Origin: Microcaldota archaeon
GTDB taxonomy: Archaea > Micrarchaeota > Micrarchaeia > Micrarchaeales > CABMGC01
Assembly: GCA_021812185.1 (NCBI GenBank)
Contig: JAKAON010000001.1
Location: 1 to 45,928 of the forward strand
Direction: 5' to 3'
DNA: 45,928 nt
In this document: in pieces, positions 41,600 to 45,928 of the stretch
Layout: every line of letters starts with the position of its first letter
Numbering within the stretch: the first letter of the stretch is position 1
The notes under the pieces: model-generated
What the model was told of the DNA's origin: nothing
Seen by the model: only the letters and a program-made list of their open reading frames with translations
The model's database searches: none
Position numbers and translations under genes: made by a program

Positions 41600-42595
41600 A
41601 TGGCAACCAAGGACATAATTGAGATAAAAAACCTTGTCAAGAAGTTTGGGGACTTTACAGCGGTGAATAACATTAGTTTCAATATAAAAGAGGGAGAAGT
41701 ATTTGGATTGCTTGGACCAAACGGAGCAGGAAAAACGACAACACTTAACATGCTTCTCACCCTGCTTGTCCCTACATCAGGAAAGATAATAGTAGACGGG
41801 ATGGAACTTTCGAAGAATCGCGAGAAATGCAAACAGCTCATAGGATTCATGACGCAGGAGACCACAGTTGAAGCTGATTTAACTGCACGCCAAAATCTCG
41901 ACTTGTTCTTGCACCTATATCATGTTCCGGAGGCAGAGATCCCTGACAGGATAGAACTTGCACTTGAAGAGGCGGATCTTGGAAAATTTGGGGATATGAA
42001 AGCGGGCACATTTTCAGGAGGAATGCAGAGAAGACTTGGACTTGTACGTGCAATGATACAGGAACCGAAGATACTTGTACTTGACGAACCTACGACAGGA
42101 CTTGATATACAGAACAGATCTACAATGTGGGCTCGTATAAAGGAACTCAACAAAAGAGGCACGACAGTCATAATAACAACGCAGTATCTTGAAGAAGCTG
42201 ACGAATTGTGCAATAGGATTGGAATAATAGACCATGGAAAGATAATGGCACTTGGTACTCCGTCTGAGATAAAAAGCGAGATAGCAGGAAATGGGAAGGT
42301 TCTTGAGATAGTATCCGACAAAGCGGATGTGCCGAAAATAATATCACTCCTCAAAACAAAGTTCAAGATATCTGCGACAGCAAACGGCGAGACGGTGACT
42401 GCGGTGCTTGACAAGGGCAAAATTGGCGATTTCACAAAAATATCTGCGATGCTTGACAAGGAGAAGATACTTGTCCTGTCGATAGGACTTCACTTGCCGA
42501 CTATTGATGATGTGTTCCTGAAACTTACTGGGACTGCGATCAGGGACACTACAGGAGATATGCAGGGAGGCAGGTCAAATATAAGATGGAGATAG
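41600..42595 (+). CDS. ABC transporter ATP-binding protein (DrrA-like)
   Basis: 331 aa. Walker A GPNGAGKTT (43-51 counting from the ATG at 41588), Q-loop MTQET, signature FSGGMQRRLG, Walker B ILVLDEPTTGLD, and a C-terminal regulatory region of about 90 residues as in drug/lipid exporters of the DrrA type. ATG 41600 has GGAT 3 nt upstream; ATG 41588 is an alternative within padR. The permease follows immediately. Confidence 0.93.
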   Translation: MATKDIIEIKNLVKKFGDFTAVNNISFNIKEGEVFGLLGPNGAGKTTTLNMLLTLLVPTSGKIIVDGMELSKNREKCKQLIGFMTQETTVEADLTARQNLDLFLHLYHVPEAEIPDRIELALEEADLGKFGDMKAGTFSGGMQRRLGLVRAMIQEPKILVLDEPTTGLDIQNRSTMWARIKELNKRGTTVIITTQYLEEADELCNRIGIIDHGKIMALGTPSEIKSEIAGNGKVLEIVSDKADVPKIISLLKTKFKISATANGETVTAVLDKGKIGDFTKISAMLDKEKILVLSIGLHLPTIDDVFLKLTGTAIRDTTGDMQGGRSNIRWR

Positions 42596-42596
42596 C

Positions 42597-43718
42597 ATGA
42601 GCCTTATTGGAGATTCGATTGAACTGTATAAAAGAGAAATGCTCATATTCTGGGCCAATGCAAGGACGAATCTGGTTAGGGCTGCAATATTTCCACTTGT
42701 TATAATATTGCTTTTTGGAAATCTTGGCAGCTCGGTTAGCAATGTTCCGGTAGTTGTTGTAAATTACGCGAACAATGCGCAGTCGAATCAGTTCATAACT
42801 TCGCTTAGCCAGCAGAACTTGATGAGCGTAAAGACTATTACGACGCAACAAGAAGCCCTGAGCATGCTCAATGCAGGCAAGACATCTTTCGTTATAGTGA
42901 TACTCCCGAATTTCCCATCCAAATCTAGTGCTTCCGCAGTACAGGTCTATTACACCAACACGCAGTATACAGTCACAAGCGCCATACTTCCTGCGATAGA
43001 GGCGCATGCCACTGCATTCACATCACCTGCGGGATTCCAGTTAGAATCATCCCAAAGCTTAGGTTCGGCTAGCCCTGCAATCACCACCCCGATAAGTGAT
43101 GCTAATGGGAATTATAAGGAGTTCCTGTTTTCCGGGATTATAGGGATGGTCATAGTGTTCAGTGCGTTATTCGGAGGGGGAATTTCAATAATAACCGATA
43201 GGACAGGCGGGTACATTAAGGCATTTCTTGTCACGCCGATAAACAAAACTGCGATACTCCTTGGTAGGGTGTTCTCGGGCATGGTCCAATCCATACTCTA
43301 TATAATTATAGTTTTAATCATAGGGTTTGCCGATGGCTCGACAATAGCTATGGGCTGGCTGGGGCTTGTATGGATATTCATATTTGGACTAGTCCTTGCA
43401 GTATGCTTTACATCTCTTGCAGCAATAGTGGCATCGCGTATGAAGAATATACAGGCCTACGCCATGATATCACAAGCCGTCGGAATGCCGCTATGGCTTC
43501 TCTCCGGGGGGATATTTCCAATAGCTAGCATGCCTTCGATACTTCAGGGATTTAGCGTCATAGACCCCATGACTTATGCGACTGACGCATTTAGGTGGGT
43601 TGTATTGCAGGGGACTTTTCCAGTGGCAAATATAGTGACGGATATGGGAGTGCTTTTGGCATTCGCACTTATAACTACATTTGTAAGCATAGAGTTGTTC
43701 AAGGATACGATAGATTAG
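42597..43718 (+). CDS. ABC-2 type transporter permease
   Basis: 373 aa. One N-terminal helix (LVRAAIFPLVIILLF), a large external loop of about 150 residues, then five helices with the ABC-2 signature GGYIKAFLVTPINKTAILLGRVFSGMV. The ATG is 2 bp after the ATPase stop with GGAGAT upstream. Together with the ATPase it forms an exporter; the following surface protein may be its substrate or a partner. Confidence 0.9.
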   Translation: MSLIGDSIELYKREMLIFWANARTNLVRAAIFPLVIILLFGNLGSSVSNVPVVVVNYANNAQSNQFITSLSQQNLMSVKTITTQQEALSMLNAGKTSFVIVILPNFPSKSSASAVQVYYTNTQYTVTSAILPAIEAHATAFTSPAGFQLESSQSLGSASPAITTPISDANGNYKEFLFSGIIGMVIVFSALFGGGISIITDRTGGYIKAFLVTPINKTAILLGRVFSGMVQSILYIIIVLIIGFADGSTIAMGWLGLVWIFIFGLVLAVCFTSLAAIVASRMKNIQAYAMISQAVGMPLWLLSGGIFPIASMPSILQGFSVIDPMTYATDAFRWVVLQGTFPVANIVTDMGVLLAFALITTFVSIELFKDTID

Positions 43719-43756
43719 GATTCGAAAATTAATATGATATATTCAATGGTGTGTAT

Positions 43757-45427
43757 ATGAAAACAAGAAGAGAGACGTATTTGAGAAGTATGCTCGCAAT
43801 CATTGCGCTATTCGCAATGATGATGGCGAGCGCAGTTGGGGCGCAAGCAGCACCTCAAAATGCAGCTACCGGGGCACTATCTATAGACAATCTGGTAGTT
43901 AGTCCGCAGCCGGTATATCCTGGCCAGAACGTTACGATATCTTTCCAGCTCTACGACTTATATCCGTATACATTAACTAACGTTAATTTAGGGCTTCAGG
44001 GAACGTATCCGCTGCTCAATTACTCACCATCTAGTACTCAATTGATAAGTTCTATTGGAGCAGGTTTGTATGGAGGGTCTGCAAACTACCTTACATACCG
44101 CGTACACATACCCGCATACGTACAAGCAGGATCGTACACCTTAAATCTTGTTGCAACATACGAGACCACAACAAGTGTGACAATAGGCGGATCGCTTACT
44201 ACAGAAAATGTGGCATCAGAATCTGAAATACCGATAACGATATATGTTGAGGGTAAGCCGAAGATTGCTTTGAATGCAAACCCAGTAACTCAAGTAATCC
44301 CTGGCGAAAGCTCACAAGTTGAGCTTACTGCAGTAAACACAGGGACTGGAATTGCGACAAATTTAAGCATAACCGCATTGAGCACGAAGAGTTTCGCTGT
44401 GATAGGTACAGATAATTTCAATCTCGGAGTCATAGACGCGGGAAGCCAGGCAACAGGCATGTTTACGCTTCAGGCCAATAGCACACTTTCAAGCGGTCTT
44501 GAATATGTGCCGATTAATATCAAATACACATTGGAATCAGGTCAGAATGTATCACAAAATGAGAGCGTGCCAATAAGCGTTCTTGTAAACAACCCTAATA
44601 TAGTTGTAAGCATATCAAGCGCGGAGCCACAATTCTTGTATTCTGGCGGCAACCAGTCATTGGTTCTTTCGATACAAAATATTGGCACAGGAGTCGCAAA
44701 AAATCTTACAGTTAGTTTCAACAGCAATCCGCAGATAAGCGTTGGGAGTTCCTCTTCCCAGTTCTTCTTGGGATCGCTGGACGCTGGAGCTACCTCGAGT
44801 GAGACGCTGTTCATAAATGCAAATAAAAATGATAACAGCACCAATTACTACCTACCTGCAGATATCACGTATGAAAATGCGAATTACCAGCAAGAGTACA
44901 ACAAGACGCAGAATCTGGAGATACACTTGCAGAAATCTGCCATATTCGATGTGCTAAACGTAACGAGCAACCTTTATCCAGGAGTAACTTTTGTTCCTGT
45001 GACATTTAGGATAACAAATACAGGAAGCCAGGAGGCCGACCAAGTATCGCTAAGCCTTCAGACGATATATCCAGTAACCCCGATAAATTCGAATGCATAC
45101 ATAGCAAAATTGGCATCGGGGCAGTCGCAGAACGTAACTTTTTACGTTAATGTCGATTCTGGAGGGAACGCAGGATCGTATCCTGTAACGCTCTTTGAGC
45201 AGTGGACGCAGCAAAATGGTGCAACTAACCAGCAATACACAAGTTCGCAAAACTACTTTGTTCCAGTAGCTGCAGCTAGCACAAGCCAAAGCAACAACTA
45301 TGGATACATAGCAGTAATTGTGATAGTAGTTGTTGCTTTTGTAGCGTACAGGAGGATGAAGAAAGCCAAGGTAGCTGCAGTATCAGGACAGGAAAAGAAG
45401 GATGCAAAGTCATCAGGCAAGAAGTGA
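43757..45427 (+). CDS. Surface protein with repeated CARDB/NEW3-like beta domains
   Basis: 556 aa. Signal peptide (SMLAIIALFAMMMASAVGAQA), then several beta-sandwich repeats with NTGTG(I/V)A.NL(S/T)(I/V) or NTGSQEADQVSL motifs, typical of CARDB/NEW3-like or COG1361-type archaeal S-layer-associated proteins, with many N-x-S/T sites. A C-terminal helix (YIAVIVIVVVAFVAY) and a Lys-rich tail anchor it. ATG 43757 is preceded by GGTGTG; GTG 43751 is possible. AT-rich elements at 43725-43742 may provide a promoter, but it also follows the ABC genes closely. Confidence 0.8.
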   Translation: MKTRRETYLRSMLAIIALFAMMMASAVGAQAAPQNAATGALSIDNLVVSPQPVYPGQNVTISFQLYDLYPYTLTNVNLGLQGTYPLLNYSPSSTQLISSIGAGLYGGSANYLTYRVHIPAYVQAGSYTLNLVATYETTTSVTIGGSLTTENVASESEIPITIYVEGKPKIALNANPVTQVIPGESSQVELTAVNTGTGIATNLSITALSTKSFAVIGTDNFNLGVIDAGSQATGMFTLQANSTLSSGLEYVPINIKYTLESGQNVSQNESVPISVLVNNPNIVVSISSAEPQFLYSGGNQSLVLSIQNIGTGVAKNLTVSFNSNPQISVGSSSSQFFLGSLDAGATSSETLFINANKNDNSTNYYLPADITYENANYQQEYNKTQNLEIHLQKSAIFDVLNVTSNLYPGVTFVPVTFRITNTGSQEADQVSLSLQTIYPVTPINSNAYIAKLASGQSQNVTFYVNVDSGGNAGSYPVTLFEQWTQQNGATNQQYTSSQNYFVPVAAASTSQSNNYGYIAVIVIVVVAFVAYRRMKKAKVAAVSGQEKKDAKSSGKK

Positions 45428-45454
45428 TTTCTTGCTTCTTTTTTCTTTTTTTTT
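45428..45454 (+). terminator. T-rich terminator after the surface-protein gene
   Basis: Directly after the TGA stop the plus strand reads long T tracts (CTTCTTTTTTCTTTTTTTTT). Oligo-T is the archaeal intrinsic termination signal. The convergent VIT1-like gene ends at its far edge. Confidence 0.7.
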
Positions 45455-45928
45455 AGACACTTATCCCTAGATACATCCTGGCGAGGGTTCCTATGACCAT
45501 CGTCAGTATAGCAACTCCGAATGATATAGAAAGCATTTCTATTATCCTTCTCTTGACACTCTCGTTACCAACAACGCTTATTACTATAGAGGCAAGTATG
45601 AGAACTATTGCCGTTAAGACCATCGCAATCCCTATACCAAGATATCCGTTTATGCCAAGTGCAAAAGGAGCTATAGGGAATATTGTGCCGAGGAAATAGA
45701 ATATCCCAGTGTAGTATGCTTCCTTAAGGGGGTTGGTGCGGACATTCGCCCCTGCGCCATTTTCCATTGTTGTAGACACTATTTCTTCGGATTTTGCTGA
45801 GAGATACGCGCCTGCAGCCATGGACAAACTGCCGGATATTGAGACTATGAATCCGGTTATTGCAACAAGTGTGCTTGATTCTACGGCAAACGCTGCAAGG
45901 CCTGCAACTACCGCAAGAACTTCGACAA
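45453..45928 (-). CDS. VIT1/CCC1-family metal transporter (5' end outside window)
   Basis: Frame is open to the window edge. Visible: helix with ...VSISGSLSMAAGAYLSAKSE, the conserved first part of VIT1/CCC1 iron/manganese transporters (SMAAGAYLS..SE), then further helices (GIFYFLGTIFPIAPFAL, GIGIAMVLTAIVLILASI, LSISFGVAILTMVIGTLARMYLG). About 158 residues are present. It probably moves Fe(II) or Mn(II). Convergent with the surface-protein gene. Confidence 0.85.
   Translation of the reverse strand, partial: VEVLAVVAGLAAFAVESSTLVAITGFIVSISGSLSMAAGAYLSAKSEEIVSTTMENGAGANVRTNPLKEAYYTGIFYFLGTIFPIAPFALGINGYLGIGIAMVLTAIVLILASIVISVVGNESVKRRIIEMLSISFGVAILTMVIGTLARMYLGISV

Overview
The window looks like chromosomal DNA of a small-genome archaeon, most plausibly an acidophilic DPANN lineage of the Micrarchaeota (ARMAN-2-like) type. 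The archaeal assignment rests on FtsY, NMD3-family protein, SecD/SecF/SecE, aCPSF1, proteasome beta subunit, eS26, a TRAM protein, PolX, TATA-type promoters only 22-30 nt ahead of starts, and starts preceded by a GGTGAT-type ribosome binding site. The Micrarchaeota placement is an inference from overall gene content and protein style; no 16S gene is present.

Layout. 1-1835: ftsY (cut by the window edge) and an NMD3-like gene. 1856-3936: two tandem secreted paralogues of unknown function. 4065-6826: secF-secD. 6827-7348: tRNA-Leu(CAG), promoters and a possible tiny membrane-peptide ORF. 7349-14630: a tightly packed nine-gene operon with VirB2-like pilin, VirB6/CedA-like channel, VirB3/VirB4-N-like protein, VirB4-type ATPase, four unknown genes and a second large HerA/VirB4-superfamily ATPase. 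This is the most exciting locus: a type IV secretion / Ced-Ted-like DNA-transport machine. 14727-17054: rad50 without a neighbouring mre11. 17152-20060: ftsZ and polX. 20072-23436: a frameshifted SET-domain gene, VKOR, a DUF929 thioredoxin-like protein (oxidative folding in the envelope), glutamate dehydrogenase and an HTH regulator coupled to a degenerate RpiB-like protein. 24122-25396: eS26 and a zinc-ribbon membrane protein.

25416-29820: a processive-type GT2, aCPSF1 (transcription termination), proteasome beta and a TRAM protein. 29821-32078: an accessory-looking island with two unknown genes that share duplicated upstream leaders, a locally GC-rich segment, and a cluster of TTTAAAC-centred direct and inverted repeats. 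32079-38473: envelope-glycan genes (GT-C-like polytopic protein, two tandem flippases, a dolichol-phosphate-mannose-synthase-like GT2). 38461-41117: secE, a stand-alone NFACT-R protein and pyrG, in one operon. 41257-45427: a PadR regulator with a visible inverted-repeat operator, ABC-2 exporter ATPase and permease, and a large surface protein. 45453-45928: a VIT1/CCC1-like metal transporter cut by the window edge.

Together the window is dominated by envelope biology: targeting (FtsY), translocation (SecDFE), oxidative folding (VKOR/DUF929), glycan export, and a probable DNA- or protein-transport apparatus.
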